Position numbers and translations under genes: made by a program
Notes under the pieces: model-generated
What the model saw: only the letters and a program-made list of their open reading frames with translations
Told to the model about the DNA's origin: nothing
Database searches by the model: none
Assembly: GCF_024586915.1 (NCBI RefSeq)
Contig: NZ_JANBVS010000006.1
Coordinates: 248,001 to 312,000 of the forward strand
DNA from: Bradyrhizobium sp. SRS-191
GTDB lineage: Bacteria > Pseudomonadota > Alphaproteobacteria > Rhizobiales > Xanthobacteraceae
DNA: 64,000 bases
Direction of reading: 5' to 3'
Part shown: piece after piece, positions 1-8,099 of the stretch
Layout of the letters: every line of letters begins with the position of its first letter
Numbering within the stretch: position 1 is the stretch's first letter

Positions 1-1
1 G

Positions 2-355
2 ATGGCGCAGGTGAGGACCGGCGCGACTGAATTGATCGATCCCTCGATGCGTGCCGCATGGGATCAGCGCCTGCTGGCCTATTGGCAGGCCCGCAACCGC
101 TTTCTTCAAGCCGGCGCCGCGCTCACCGGCGATCCGCGCGGGCCGGCGCTGATTGCGGCCGCCGCGCCGGGCCTGCTCGATGCCATCCGCCTGAGCGCCG
201 AGTTCGAGCCGGCCTACGCGCCGCTGATCAGCATGGCGCGATCGCTGCTCGCATCGGATCGCACCGCTGCGGAACATCTGCTGCAGGCGATCGACACGGC
301 AGCACCGTCACGCCGCGAGGCGCGCGAGCTGTTGTCGAAGGAGTTCGGAAGATAG
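2..355 (+). CDS. C-terminal part of a probable spermidine-synthase-like protein (5' end outside window)
   Basis: The open frame is already running at the window edge and ends with TAG at 353-355, so only the last ~117 residues are visible. They are Ala/Leu/Arg rich and helical. The pattern 'RAAWDQRLLAYWQARNRFL' followed by a helical region resembling a TPR-like tail is like the C-terminus of the large polyamine-synthase-like membrane proteins of Bradyrhizobium; this is recall, not a database match. No catalytic motif lies inside the visible part. The next gene is convergent and only 8 bases away. Confidence 0.5.
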   Translation: MAQVRTGATELIDPSMRAAWDQRLLAYWQARNRFLQAGAALTGDPRGPALIAAAAPGLLDAIRLSAEFEPAYAPLISMARSLLASDRTAAEHLLQAIDTAAPSRREARELLSKEFGR

Positions 356-363
356 CTGCGTGA

Positions 364-987
364 TCAGGTGCCGAAGCTGACGCGATAACCCCAGCAATCG
401 AGATGGTCGGGGATCGCGTTGAAGGCGATGGTGATGCGCTGGTCGCCCTGATTGCGCGGCACTTCGTGATAGAGATAGCTGGGGAACAGCACGAGATCGC
501 CCGGCTCGGCTTCCGGCAGCACATACTTGCCCGCATTGAACGGACCCACGGCAGCACTGCGCGTGTGATGCCGGAACGAGAAGTCGCTCCCGCCCGGCGG
601 CCGCACGAACACCGTGCGGCTCCCCGGATGTGATGGCGTCAGATAGAAGATGCCGGAGATGAAGCTGTTGGCGTGGGCGTGCAGGGTCTGGTTGCCGCCG
701 GTCTCCAGCATGTTCGTCCACATCTCCTTGACCGTCCAGTTCAGCTTGTCGCCGAACAGGAGCTCGCCGAAATCGACCAGCTTGGGCACGGCGAGATCGG
801 CGATGGTCTGAAAGAGGTTGTTGGCGCGGGGGTCGGCGACCTCCGTATGAAACAACTGCCCGGAGCGCAGATTGGTCTCGATCTTCGCGCTGCGGATCGC
901 CGCCACGGCTGCATCCTTCAACTCCGCGCTCAGCAGCGCGGGCGAGCGCATCAGCGGTATCGGGAAGAGAGCTTCGATCTGGTCCAT
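364..987 (-). CDS. Putative 2OG-Fe(II) oxygenase (TIGR02466-type)
   Basis: A protein of about 207 residues, starting at the ATG ending at 987 (MDQIEALFPIPLM), which matches the usual start of this family; an in-frame ATG at 1041 would add 18 unlikely residues. The double-stranded beta-helix signature is visible: 'LHAHANSFISGIFYLTP' supplies a histidine pair, and 'GDLVLFPSYLYHEVPRN' with 'RITIAFN' supplies the distal His and the 2-oxoglutarate-binding Arg. The family is predicted to be cytosolic iron/2-oxoglutarate hydroxylases; substrates are unknown. It is convergent with the gene before it and follows a small secreted-protein gene on the same strand. Confidence 0.72.
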   Translation of the reverse strand: MDQIEALFPIPLMRSPALLSAELKDAAVAAIRSAKIETNLRSGQLFHTEVADPRANNLFQTIADLAVPKLVDFGELLFGDKLNWTVKEMWTNMLETGGNQTLHAHANSFISGIFYLTPSHPGSRTVFVRPPGGSDFSFRHHTRSAAVGPFNAGKYVLPEAEPGDLVLFPSYLYHEVPRNQGDQRITIAFNAIPDHLDCWGYRVSFGT

Positions 988-1063
988 GCCTTGACTGCCT
1001 TGCACGCGTCGGAACGGCGCCGACAATGTGCCGAGATGCATGACACTGGCATGACGAAGAGCG

Positions 1064-1402
1064 TCAGCGCGACGGGATCTCGTCGGCGCGCAAAATGTTC
1101 AGGCGCTCGCCCGGCTTGAGGCTGTGCGGCCGCTCGCGCACCTCGAACACCGCCTGCTCGGCCTTCTCGACACAGTCGTCGAACTCGCCATTGCCGGCCT
1201 CGACCAGCGCCTGCTGAATGTCACGCTCGGCGAAATAGCGCGAGACGTCGTCGGCCGGCAGGCTTGCCGCGAGCGCCCGCGCCTCCGCCACCGCGGCGTC
1301 ACAGCTCTCCTTGGTCGGCTCCTCGTCATGCGCCGACGCGCCCCCAACCGACAGTGCGAGGGCAGTGATGATCAGGCTGAGCAGACGGAACATCGAGCGC
1401 AT
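1064..1402 (-). CDS. Small secreted hypothetical protein
   Basis: 112 residues. The first ~24 (MRSMFRLLSLIITALALSVG then GASA-HDEE) form a clear Sec signal peptide with an AxA-type cleavage site. The mature part is acidic and helical, with two cysteines (ESCDAA and FDDCVEK) spaced so they could form one disulfide linking two helices. No family recognised. A start at 1393 would still leave a signal peptide. Confidence 0.6.
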   Translation of the reverse strand: MRSMFRLLSLIITALALSVGGASAHDEEPTKESCDAAVAEARALAASLPADDVSRYFAERDIQQALVEAGNGEFDDCVEKAEQAVFEVRERPHSLKPGERLNILRADEIPSR

Positions 1403-1427
1403 CCGGACGGGTCTATCTTAAAGACGA

Positions 1428-1451
1428 GGCGCCGGTTTACGAACCGGCGCC
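1428..1451. terminator. Perfect hairpin, possible terminator
   Basis: A 10-bp perfect inverted repeat (GGCGCCGGTT / AACCGGCGCC) around a TACG loop, between the PHP-like gene and the small secreted-protein gene downstream of it. No U-run follows, so it may act as a stabilising hairpin or a Rho-assisted stop. Confidence 0.4.
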
Positions 1452-1458
1452 GATGACA

Positions 1459-1486
1459 GATCCGGCGGGACGACGCCCGCCGGATC
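1459..1486 (-). terminator. Hairpin just after the PHP-like gene
   Basis: An 11-bp perfect stem (GATCCGGCGGG / CCCGCCGGATC) with a 6-base loop. It starts 12 bases after the stop codon of the minus-strand PHP-like gene (stop at 1499), the usual place for a terminator hairpin. No T-tract follows. Confidence 0.5.
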
Positions 1487-1498
1487 GATGCGGATCAA

Positions 1499-3523
1499 TC
1501 AGTCGCGATTGAAGGCCCAGTGACCCCAGTGGCCCCAATGACCCCAGTGATCCCAATCGTGCCAGTGGTGATGCTCATGAGCGAGCTTGCGCGCCAGCTC
1601 CTTGTTCTTCTCGACCAGCAGTTCGGGCGTCCCATAGGTTCGGACGAAGATCGGATTCGCATAGAACCAGACGTTCGACCAGGCCTGCACGTCGTTCGTG
1701 ACCTTCTTCACGCCGTTGACCACGCCGAGATGCGACGGGCACGCCCCATCGGTGCAGCTGACATTGACGTTGTTGAGGTCGAGGAGCGGGTTGCCGGCGC
1801 TGTCGGACACGTTCGGCGTCGCCGGCGGGATGTTGGTGCCGCGGGCGCGGATGTAGAACGGCGTGCTGCCGGCGGTGAAGGTGGTCCGGAAGCTGAGACG
1901 GGTCGAACCATCACGCAGTCTGTAGCTCTGCATCTTGGTCGTCTGGATCTGCTTCGCGATCTTCGCCGACGGGTTGTAGACGATGTCAGCACCGGCGGTG
2001 CCGCCGGCATTGGCGACCGCATAGCCCGGAGCTCCCGGCGCGATCGGGCCGGTGATGTCACCGGTGATCAGATCGACGTGGTCGAGAGACGGCTTGTTGA
2101 GCGGCTGCTTGATGCCGACCGGCAGCAGCAGCGGGTTGTTGAAGCTGTACGGGCTGTTGTTGGAGGCCGGAACAGTCACCTCCATCTCGAGCACGATCTT
2201 CTCGCCGCGACGCACGACCAGCGTCTCGCCCATCGTCTTCCAGTCGTCATCCCATTCGCCCTTGGCGCGGAACACCATGTCGGGGCCGATGATCTGAGCG
2301 TTCACCGAGTAGGAGTTGCCCGAGCGCATGCCGTCGATGATCGACTGCTGGTCGAAGCGCCGCTCGTTCGGAACATAGAGGCGGGTGTACTCGCCGGGAA
2401 TGAAGTCCGCGGTCGTGCTGGCATCGCGCGCACCATAGACGCCGCGGCTGTGCCAGTCGGAGCTCTGGAACACGAAGAAGTTGCGGCCCTCGCCGAGCAG
2501 GCCGTCCCACAAACCGCCGACCTTGGCGGTGTAGACGCCGTGCATGCCGTAAGTGCCGCCGCCGACCGCGTTCGACTTGTACGAGCCGGAGCCGCCGGTG
2601 AGGCCGCCCTCGGCCATGTGGCCAGGAGCCTCGATGCCGAACGCCACGGTCGGGCCGGCATTGTTGAAGTCGCGGAAGTGCTCGATGTTGTAGCCGGCGG
2701 TGCCGCTCGGATTGAACGGTCCCTGGCGCTCGGTGTGGGTCGGGATCGCGTAGGACTGCAGCGGATATTTCGCCTGCAGCCAGGTGATGCCGGCGAGAGC
2801 CTTGCCATGACCGGCGGAGCCGGAGTTGTTGACGTTGTCCTTGCCGGACCAGATCGGGTTGTTGCCGCCATCGACCGGACCGATCGCGTCGGTGTCGGCC
2901 CGGTCGTAGCGATACTCGAACTCGGCCATCTTGTCCGCGTTGCCGGTGCCGCCGGGATTCTGGCCGGCGATGACCGCGACGTCCGTGTGCTCATGGCCCG
3001 GAACGATCCATTCCAGACCTTCAACCAGCACCTTGTTGTAGGTCGCGGTGCGGGCGACGATGGTCGGATATTCGATCTCCTGGATCGACTGCCAGCGCCA
3101 CATCGTGGCGTTGGTGCCGGTGCCGTTCGGCGTGCCCTTCAGGCTGGTGACGGTGATGCCGTCGAAGGTCTTGCCGAGGGTCTGGCTCCAATAGGTGGTG
3201 GTGTTGTCGCCCGGGATATTGGCGCTCGCATCGCTGAAGCGGCAGTCGCGGTTACCGGAGCCGCCATGGTTGCCGAGCGTGAACCAGTCGAGGTCGAAAT
3301 TGTTGCCGCCGGCCGCCGACGTGCCCTTGCCGACCGAACGATCGATCGAATAGCCGGCTGCGACCGAGCCGTCGGTGCAGGTGTTGTGGTTGTGCATGTC
3401 GCCGGCGACATACGGATTGCTCTTCCTCGTCTCGCCCCAGCGCTCGTCCGCGCCGGCGTTTTGCGACAAGGCGAGCGTCACCGACGCCGCTGTCAGCAGG
3501 ATTTTCTTGGCAGATGGAACCAT
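1499..3523 (-). CDS. Exported PHP/DUF3604-like metal-dependent hydrolase
   Basis: About 674 residues from the ATG ending at 3523, preceded by an AGGGG Shine-Dalgarno; an in-frame ATG at 3556 lacks one. A signal peptide (KKILLTAASVTLALSQNAGA) precedes the mature protein. Metal-ligand motifs of PHP/DUF3604 type are visible: GDMHNHNTCTDGS near the N-terminus, GNHGG, a central PGHEH and SSDWHSRG. The last ~25 residues are extremely His/Trp/Asp rich (repeated WGH triplets). Family knowledge suggests a phosphoesterase or amidohydrolase-type activity, substrate unknown. It is divergent from the parvulin/HupE operon, with which DUF3604-type genes often sit. Confidence 0.7.
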   Translation of the reverse strand: MVPSAKKILLTAASVTLALSQNAGADERWGETRKSNPYVAGDMHNHNTCTDGSVAAGYSIDRSVGKGTSAAGGNNFDLDWFTLGNHGGSGNRDCRFSDASANIPGDNTTTYWSQTLGKTFDGITVTSLKGTPNGTGTNATMWRWQSIQEIEYPTIVARTATYNKVLVEGLEWIVPGHEHTDVAVIAGQNPGGTGNADKMAEFEYRYDRADTDAIGPVDGGNNPIWSGKDNVNNSGSAGHGKALAGITWLQAKYPLQSYAIPTHTERQGPFNPSGTAGYNIEHFRDFNNAGPTVAFGIEAPGHMAEGGLTGGSGSYKSNAVGGGTYGMHGVYTAKVGGLWDGLLGEGRNFFVFQSSDWHSRGVYGARDASTTADFIPGEYTRLYVPNERRFDQQSIIDGMRSGNSYSVNAQIIGPDMVFRAKGEWDDDWKTMGETLVVRRGEKIVLEMEVTVPASNNSPYSFNNPLLLPVGIKQPLNKPSLDHVDLITGDITGPIAPGAPGYAVANAGGTAGADIVYNPSAKIAKQIQTTKMQSYRLRDGSTRLSFRTTFTAGSTPFYIRARGTNIPPATPNVSDSAGNPLLDLNNVNVSCTDGACPSHLGVVNGVKKVTNDVQAWSNVWFYANPIFVRTYGTPELLVEKNKELARKLAHEHHHWHDWDHWGHWGHWGHWAFNRD
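1519..1572. repeat. Imperfect 9-bp tandem repeat coding for a WGH-rich tail
   Basis: About six imperfect copies of a 9-base unit (CCCCAGTGN type on the plus strand). On the minus strand they encode the repeated W-G-H / W-D-H triplets at the end of the PHP-like protein. Such a repeat is prone to slippage, so tail length may vary between strains. Confidence 0.6.
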
Positions 3524-3706
3524 GTCGTCGCCCCTAAAGGAATTCGTCGAGTTCAAAACCGTGATGACAACGCGAGTGATGCGCCGTCTTGTCGCGCGGC
3601 GACCAAACCAAAACTCGGAGACAGTTTGTTGAAGGATTTATTTTTCTGAACTTTGCTCCACGCTCTTCGCGAAGTGGCGCGTGCTTGGGGCGCTTGCGAA
3701 ATTTTT

Positions 3707-3733
3707 GTGACACTGCGGATTGTCCGGTGACAC
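3707..3733. promoter_or_regulatory. Two GTGACAC elements between divergent genes
   Basis: GTGACACT at 3707-3714 and GTGACAC at 3727-3733, direct copies 20 bp apart, lie between the divergent PHP-like gene and the parvulin/HupE operon. The reverse form AGTGTCAC also occurs upstream of gspD (15777-15784) and a one-base variant upstream of the second gspE. Function is inferred only from position and repetition. Confidence 0.3.
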
Positions 3734-3795
3734 GGCAAGTGCGGCGTTGCATATACCCGCCGCGCCGATGAGCGCGGTCCAGTTGTAAAGAATTG

Positions 3796-4704
3796 ATGTC
3801 AGCTCCTGTCATGTCGAACGCGGCGACCTTCGAGAGCGCCTCCGCAAGCGCCAGCCCGCAAGATGGCCATCGCGAGCTGCACGGCCGGAGCGATGCACCG
3901 CCGCCGTCCCCTGGCGTCCTGCGCGGACTCCTCAGGGAGCCGCTGCTGCACTTCCTCGTTCTCGGCGGTCTCATTTTTGCAGCTGACGCGATCATGCATC
4001 CACCCGCCAAGGACGAGAAGGTCATCACCGTGACCAAGGCGCTGCGCCAATCCTTCATCGACACGTTCGACGAGGACAAGCAGCGCGTGCCGAGCGAGGC
4101 CGAGCTGCAGAAGATGACCGAGGCCTGGGTCGCCAGCGAGATTCTTTATAGAGAAGGCAAATTGCTCGGCGTCGATCGCGGCGACGAGATGATCCGCGAC
4201 CGCGTCGCCTTCAAGCTGCAATATCTGATCTTCGATCAGGTCCGGGTGCCGCAACCGACCGACGAGCAGCTGCAGGCCTGGTTCGCGCAGAATCACGAGC
4301 GGTTCGACGAGCCCGAGCGGGTCAGCTTCTTCATGACGCCGCCGAGCGATGAAGCGACGGCGCGACGCAACCTCGACGACATCCAGGCGCAGCGTGAATC
4401 CGAGGAGCTGCGCGACCAGACGCGCGCCATTCTCGATCGCCCGGTCCCGAGCCTTGCCGACGGCTTCGGTCAGAGCTTCCGTGACAATCTCCTCAAGATG
4501 CCGCTGCAGGAATGGGCGCTGCTGCAATCCAAGGACGGCTGGCATGTCGTCCGGCTCGACGCGCGCAAGCCTGGCGCGCCGGCAAAGTTCGATGACATCC
4601 GCGCCGAAGCGGCCAAGATCTGGCACACCGAGGCGACGCGCAAGCAGGCCTGGGAGGCCGTGAGCCGGCTCAAGGCCAACTACACGATCAGGTACGAGCC
4701 GTGA
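3796..4704 (+). CDS. Membrane-anchored parvulin-type peptidyl-prolyl isomerase
   Basis: About 302 residues. A cytosolic N-terminal stretch is followed by one membrane segment (LLHFLVLGGLIFAADAI, roughly residues 52-68), then a SurA/PpiC-like helical region and a degenerate parvulin domain ending 'LQSKDGWHVVRLDARKPG'. It would sit on the periplasmic face and assist folding of exported proteins. A TTG at 3793 directly precedes the chosen ATG; another ATG lies at 3811. The stop overlaps the next gene's GTG by 4 bases, so the two are translationally coupled. Parvulin genes of this type commonly accompany HupE-like and DUF3604 genes. Confidence 0.72.
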   Translation: MSAPVMSNAATFESASASASPQDGHRELHGRSDAPPPSPGVLRGLLREPLLHFLVLGGLIFAADAIMHPPAKDEKVITVTKALRQSFIDTFDEDKQRVPSEAELQKMTEAWVASEILYREGKLLGVDRGDEMIRDRVAFKLQYLIFDQVRVPQPTDEQLQAWFAQNHERFDEPERVSFFMTPPSDEATARRNLDDIQAQRESEELRDQTRAILDRPVPSLADGFGQSFRDNLLKMPLQEWALLQSKDGWHVVRLDARKPGAPAKFDDIRAEAAKIWHTEATRKQAWEAVSRLKANYTIRYEP

Positions 4705-5678
4705 GCCTGCGCGCGCTGCTCTTCGTTCTGCTCGCGCTCGCAGCGCCGCTGCTCCCGCGCCCTGTGGCCGCGCATCAGGCGACGCTCGGCGTGCTGGAAT
4801 TCCGCGAGATGCGCCCCGGCGCCTATATCGGACGCTGGACGACGCTGCCGAAGGACAGCGAGAATCGCATCGAGCTGAAGATGCCCGCGCATTGCTTCCT
4901 GCGCCTGCCCGAACTCAATTGTGGCGATAAGGGCCTGGTCGGGCAGATGACCATCGCCAATCTCGGCGAGGACATGTCGGCGGCGATCATCCGCGTCACC
5001 TCGCTCGACGGCAAGACCAACAGCTACACGATCTCGGCGGCCAATCCGGTCGTCACCGTGCTCGGCACGGGCGCGCCGACGCTCGAGACCTGGCTCGAGC
5101 TCGGCAAGACCTATGTCAATCTCGGCATCGACCACATCCTGCTCGGCGCCGATCATTTGCTGTTCGTCCTCGGCCTGATCTGGATCGTGCAGGGCGGCTG
5201 GCGGCTGTTCAAGACGATCACGGCGTTCACGGTCGGGCACAGCGCCTCGCTGGCCGCCACGGCTTTTGGTTGGATCGGCGTGCCCGAAGCCCCGCTCAAC
5301 GCCTGCATCGCGCTCAGCATCGTGTTCGTCGGCGTCGAGATCATCAAGCAGCAGCGCGGCGAGATCGGCCTCACGGCCCGCTATCCCTGGGCCGTTGCCT
5401 TCAGCTTCGGCCTCGTCCACGGCATCGGCTTTGCGAGCGCGCTGGCGGGTCTCGGGCTGGAGCGGCGGATCCTGCCGGCGGCACTGCTGTTCTTCAACGT
5501 CGGCGTCGAGATCGGACAGATCCTGTTCGTGGCGCTGGTGCTCGCATTGATCTGGGCGCATCGCCGGCTCGGCGCAGTCATGCCGCGCTGGGGCGTGGAG
5601 CTGCCCGCCTACGCGATCGGCTCGGTATCGATGTTCTGGTTCCTGGGCCGCCTCGCGCGTGTGCTGGTCGCCGTATGA
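4701..5678 (+). CDS. HupE/UreJ-2 family membrane protein
   Basis: 325 residues starting from GTG at 4701. Signal peptide (LFVLLALAAPLLPRPVAAH), an exported N-terminal domain of ~130 residues, then about six membrane segments. The diagnostic part is 'GIDHILLGADHLLFVLGLI' with paired Asp-His motifs, and a later 'FSFGLVHGIGFASAL'. HupE/UreJ proteins carry nickel or cobalt for hydrogenase or urease, but this two-domain type is usually found away from those enzymes, and none is visible here. Middle gene of a tightly packed operon. Confidence 0.75.
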   Translation: MSLRALLFVLLALAAPLLPRPVAAHQATLGVLEFREMRPGAYIGRWTTLPKDSENRIELKMPAHCFLRLPELNCGDKGLVGQMTIANLGEDMSAAIIRVTSLDGKTNSYTISAANPVVTVLGTGAPTLETWLELGKTYVNLGIDHILLGADHLLFVLGLIWIVQGGWRLFKTITAFTVGHSASLAATAFGWIGVPEAPLNACIALSIVFVGVEIIKQQRGEIGLTARYPWAVAFSFGLVHGIGFASALAGLGLERRILPAALLFFNVGVEIGQILFVALVLALIWAHRRLGAVMPRWGVELPAYAIGSVSMFWFLGRLARVLVAV

Positions 5679-5694
5679 CGACAAGGGAGCGATC

Positions 5695-6306
5695 ATGATC
5701 GGGCGCAAGATCCTGCAGACGGTCGCGAGTGCCGCCCTGTTGTCGGCTCTCAGCGCGAGTCCGCTGCTGGCACATGAGCAGGCGGGCGTCGGCGGCGGTC
5801 TGGCCAGCGGCCTGCTGCATCCGTTGACCGGGCTCGATCATCTCGTCGCGATGGTCGCGGTCGGCATCTGGGGCGCGCAGCTCGGCGGCGTGGCGATCTG
5901 GGTGCTGCCGGTGGTGTTTCCGCTGGTGATGGCGTTCGGCGCCGTGCTCGGCATTCTCAAGATCGGGCTGCCCGTCCCGGAGCTGGTGATCGCGCTGTCG
6001 GCGCTCGTCCTCGGATTAGCCGTCGCCTTGCGTATTCGTGTGCCGTTCGCGGCAGCGGCTGCGATCGTCGCCATCTTCGCCGTCTTCCACGGCCATGCGC
6101 ATGGCGCCGAGCTTCCGTCCTCGGCCAATCCCCTGGCCTATGGCTGCGGCTTTGTCGTTGCCACCGGCCTGCTTCATGCCTGCGGCATCACGATCGGCGC
6201 GCTCGCGCGCTGGCCGGGCGGCGAGCGCATCATCCGGGGCGTCGGCGCTGCGATCGCCGCGCTCGGCGGTTACTTCCTGGTCGCGAGCCTTGGAGTCACG
6301 GCATGA
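5695..6306 (+). CDS. HupE/UreJ family protein (putative nickel/cobalt permease)
   Basis: 203 residues from ATG at 5695, with GGGAG just upstream; begins 16 bases after the previous stop. Signal-like N-terminus ending LLAHEQAG, then six hydrophobic segments. Core HupE motifs are visible: 'GLLHPLTGLDHLVAMVAVG' and 'FAVFHGHAHGAELP', the His-rich loops thought to bind nickel. This is the most canonical HupE of the three in the operon. Stop overlaps the next gene's ATG by 4 bases. Confidence 0.82.
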   Translation: MIGRKILQTVASAALLSALSASPLLAHEQAGVGGGLASGLLHPLTGLDHLVAMVAVGIWGAQLGGVAIWVLPVVFPLVMAFGAVLGILKIGLPVPELVIALSALVLGLAVALRIRVPFAAAAAIVAIFAVFHGHAHGAELPSSANPLAYGCGFVVATGLLHACGITIGALARWPGGERIIRGVGAAIAALGGYFLVASLGVTA

Positions 6307-6923
6307 GCACGCGCCTCAAAACGACACTGCTCACCTGCCTTGTGTGGCTGGCGCAGAGCGGGATCGCCGACGCACACATCGTCTCCGCCCGCCTCGGTGA
6401 TTTCTACGCAGGTGCCCTGCATCCCCTGCTCACGCTGCAGGACGTCCTCACCTGGGCCGCGCTCGGCCTGCTGGCCGGCTCGCTCGGCGCGGCCAGTGGA
6501 CGATGGCTGGTCCTGGTGTTTCCGCTCGGCCTCTGCGCCGGGCTGACGCTCGCAGTGAGTGCCGGCGTCGCTCCGACGTCACCGCTCGTCGATGCCTTGA
6601 GCATCCTCATGCTCGGCCTGCTGCTGGCGTCCGCCCTGCGCATTCCGGTCATGCTGGTGTGCTTCATCGCGTTCGCCATCGGGATGATGCGCGGCGCCGT
6701 GAATGCCGGCGAGCTGACGCCGCAGATGGACCGTTTCCTCTACGGAGCCGGGCTCGCCTGCGCCGGCTACGTGGTCATCACGCTGGTGATGGCGCTGACG
6801 CTCACCGTCCGACGCCCTGAGACCGCACCGATCTCGAGTTGGCGCGGCATCGCGGTGCGCGCGGTCGGCGGCTGGGTGGCTGCGATCGGCCTGATGATGG
6901 CGGGACTATCGCTGGCCCCATGA
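6303..6923 (+). CDS. Third HupE-like membrane protein, divergent
   Basis: 206 residues. Signal peptide ending IADAH, then 'GDFYAGALHPLLTLQDVLTWAALGLLAG', which aligns by eye with the HupE motif GLLHPLTGLDHL but has Gln-Asp-Val in place of Leu-Asp-His, so the key His is missing. About five more hydrophobic segments follow. The loss of the metal ligand suggests a changed or accessory role. Coupled by ATGA overlap to the canonical HupE gene before it. Confidence 0.65.
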   Translation: MSTRLKTTLLTCLVWLAQSGIADAHIVSARLGDFYAGALHPLLTLQDVLTWAALGLLAGSLGAASGRWLVLVFPLGLCAGLTLAVSAGVAPTSPLVDALSILMLGLLLASALRIPVMLVCFIAFAIGMMRGAVNAGELTPQMDRFLYGAGLACAGYVVITLVMALTLTVRRPETAPISSWRGIAVRAVGGWVAAIGLMMAGLSLAP

Positions 6924-6969
6924 GCACGTCGATGTTGCAGTCCCCGGCGGCTGCGACTATCGGAACTGC

Positions 6970-7461
6970 GTGACCGAGAGCATCAACATCATCTGCATCG
7001 TCGTGCTGGTCCTGGCCTGCGCCGGGCTGATCTGGACGGACCTGCGCAGCGGCCTGCTGCCGGACTGGATGAATGCGCTGGTCGCCGCGAGCGGCGCGGT
7101 CAGGACGGTCGTACAGGCCGACCTTGTGGACGCCCTGCGGGACGGCGCCGCGGCCGCGGTCGTCGGCATGGCCCTGCTGGTGCTGCGCCGGCTTTATGCG
7201 ATGGTCCGCGGCCGTCAGGGGCTGGGCCTCGGCGATGTCAAATTTCTGATGGCTGCCACGCTATGGACCGGCTGGGCCGGCTTGCCGATCCTGCTGCTCA
7301 TCGCCACGACAACAGCGCTAGCGACGGTGCTCGTGCTCCACCTGATGGGCCGGCGCATGACGGGAGCAACGACACTGCCGTTCGGCCCATTCCTGGTCAT
7401 CGGCCTGCTCGCGGTCTTCGCGCTGCAGACGGCGGGAGCCGATTGGATCGTGCTGCCATAG
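6970..7461 (+). CDS. Prepilin peptidase, catalytic domain only (GspO/CpaA-like)
   Basis: 163 residues from GTG at 6970. Both aspartates of A24 aspartic membrane peptidases are present: the first in 'WTDLRSGLLPDWMN' and the second in the GxGD motif 'GLGDVKFLMA'. About five hydrophobic segments. It lacks the N-terminal methyltransferase domain of full GspO/PilD, as in CpaA/TadV-type enzymes. It should cleave the leader peptides of GspG, H, I, J and K encoded beside it; it is convergent with gspN and is the only prepilin peptidase in the window, so it may serve both T2SS loci. Confidence 0.8.
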   Translation: MTESINIICIVVLVLACAGLIWTDLRSGLLPDWMNALVAASGAVRTVVQADLVDALRDGAAAAVVGMALLVLRRLYAMVRGRQGLGLGDVKFLMAATLWTGWAGLPILLLIATTTALATVLVLHLMGRRMTGATTLPFGPFLVIGLLAVFALQTAGADWIVLP

Positions 7462-7475
7462 GCGACAGCACGTAC

Positions 7476-8099
7476 TCAGCGTGAACGCCGCGCCATGCGA
7501 TCGCGTCCCACCGGCGGCGCGGGTGGCTGCCTCTCATCGGCGTCGGCCTGCCCGAGTCGCGGCATCGGCAAGGTAACGGTCTCGGCATCCTTCGCCAGCG
7601 TCACCTGTCGCGACTCCACGGACCGCAGCAGCCAGCCTTCATGCGACGCCCCCAAGCGCAGCCGCAGCGAGGTCTGCGACGACGGATCGAGGAATATGCC
7701 GAAACTCTCGTCGCCGCCGATCACCGTACCGACGAGCTGCAGGTTCGGCCGCTCCGGCTCTTGCGGCGGTGGCGGAGGCGGAGCGCGCATCACCGTGACG
7801 GGCGCCGCGATCGGCGGTGGCGGACGACGCGACGGCGAGAAGATCGGACGATCGCGCGTGGCCGACAATATGGTGATCGGGACATCCCACAGCGGATTGG
7901 CGCTCCTCGCTGTCGGTCCCGCGGCGGCGGCAGGCTTCACAGGCTCCGCGCTGACGGACGGCGCCGCGCGATCAGTCGCTGCGGCCTGCACCGGCGCAAC
8001 CGGCTCATCCCCTTCCTCGCCCCATGCCGGACTAAGAAAGCTACCGATCATGCACGCCATGACCAGCGCGACCGCGCGGAGGGTGACCCGAGAACGCAT
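7476..8099 (-). CDS. gspN: T2SS protein GspN/GspC-like (locus 1)
   Basis: 207 residues. ATG at 8099 overlaps the gspM stop (TGATG). An N-terminal signal/anchor (VALVMACMIGSFLSPAWG) is followed by a Pro/Ala-rich stretch, the conserved 'NPLWDVPITILSATRDRPIFSPSRRPP', then 'LQLVGTVIGGDESFGIFLD', which looks like the small beta domain (HR-like) of GspC. No PDZ domain follows. Homologues are usually labelled GspN in alphaproteobacteria; it probably links the inner-membrane platform to the secretin. Last gene of the minus-strand gsp operon. Confidence 0.7.
   Translation of the reverse strand: MRSRVTLRAVALVMACMIGSFLSPAWGEEGDEPVAPVQAAATDRAAPSVSAEPVKPAAAAGPTARSANPLWDVPITILSATRDRPIFSPSRRPPPPIAAPVTVMRAPPPPPPQEPERPNLQLVGTVIGGDESFGIFLDPSSQTSLRLRLGASHEGWLLRSVESRQVTLAKDAETVTLPMPRLGQADADERQPPAPPVGRDRMARRSR

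Noticed and set aside
1520..3649. A 709-codon open frame antisense to the PHP-like gene
   Set aside because: It mirrors the codon pattern of the real gene in GC-rich DNA; its product is Arg/Val/Asp-rich low complexity without motifs, while the minus strand has a signal peptide, an RBS and metal motifs.
3707..3733. TGTCAC pair before the parvulin operon as a PHO box
   Set aside because: The units are 20 bp apart, not 11 or 22, so PhoB geometry is not met.
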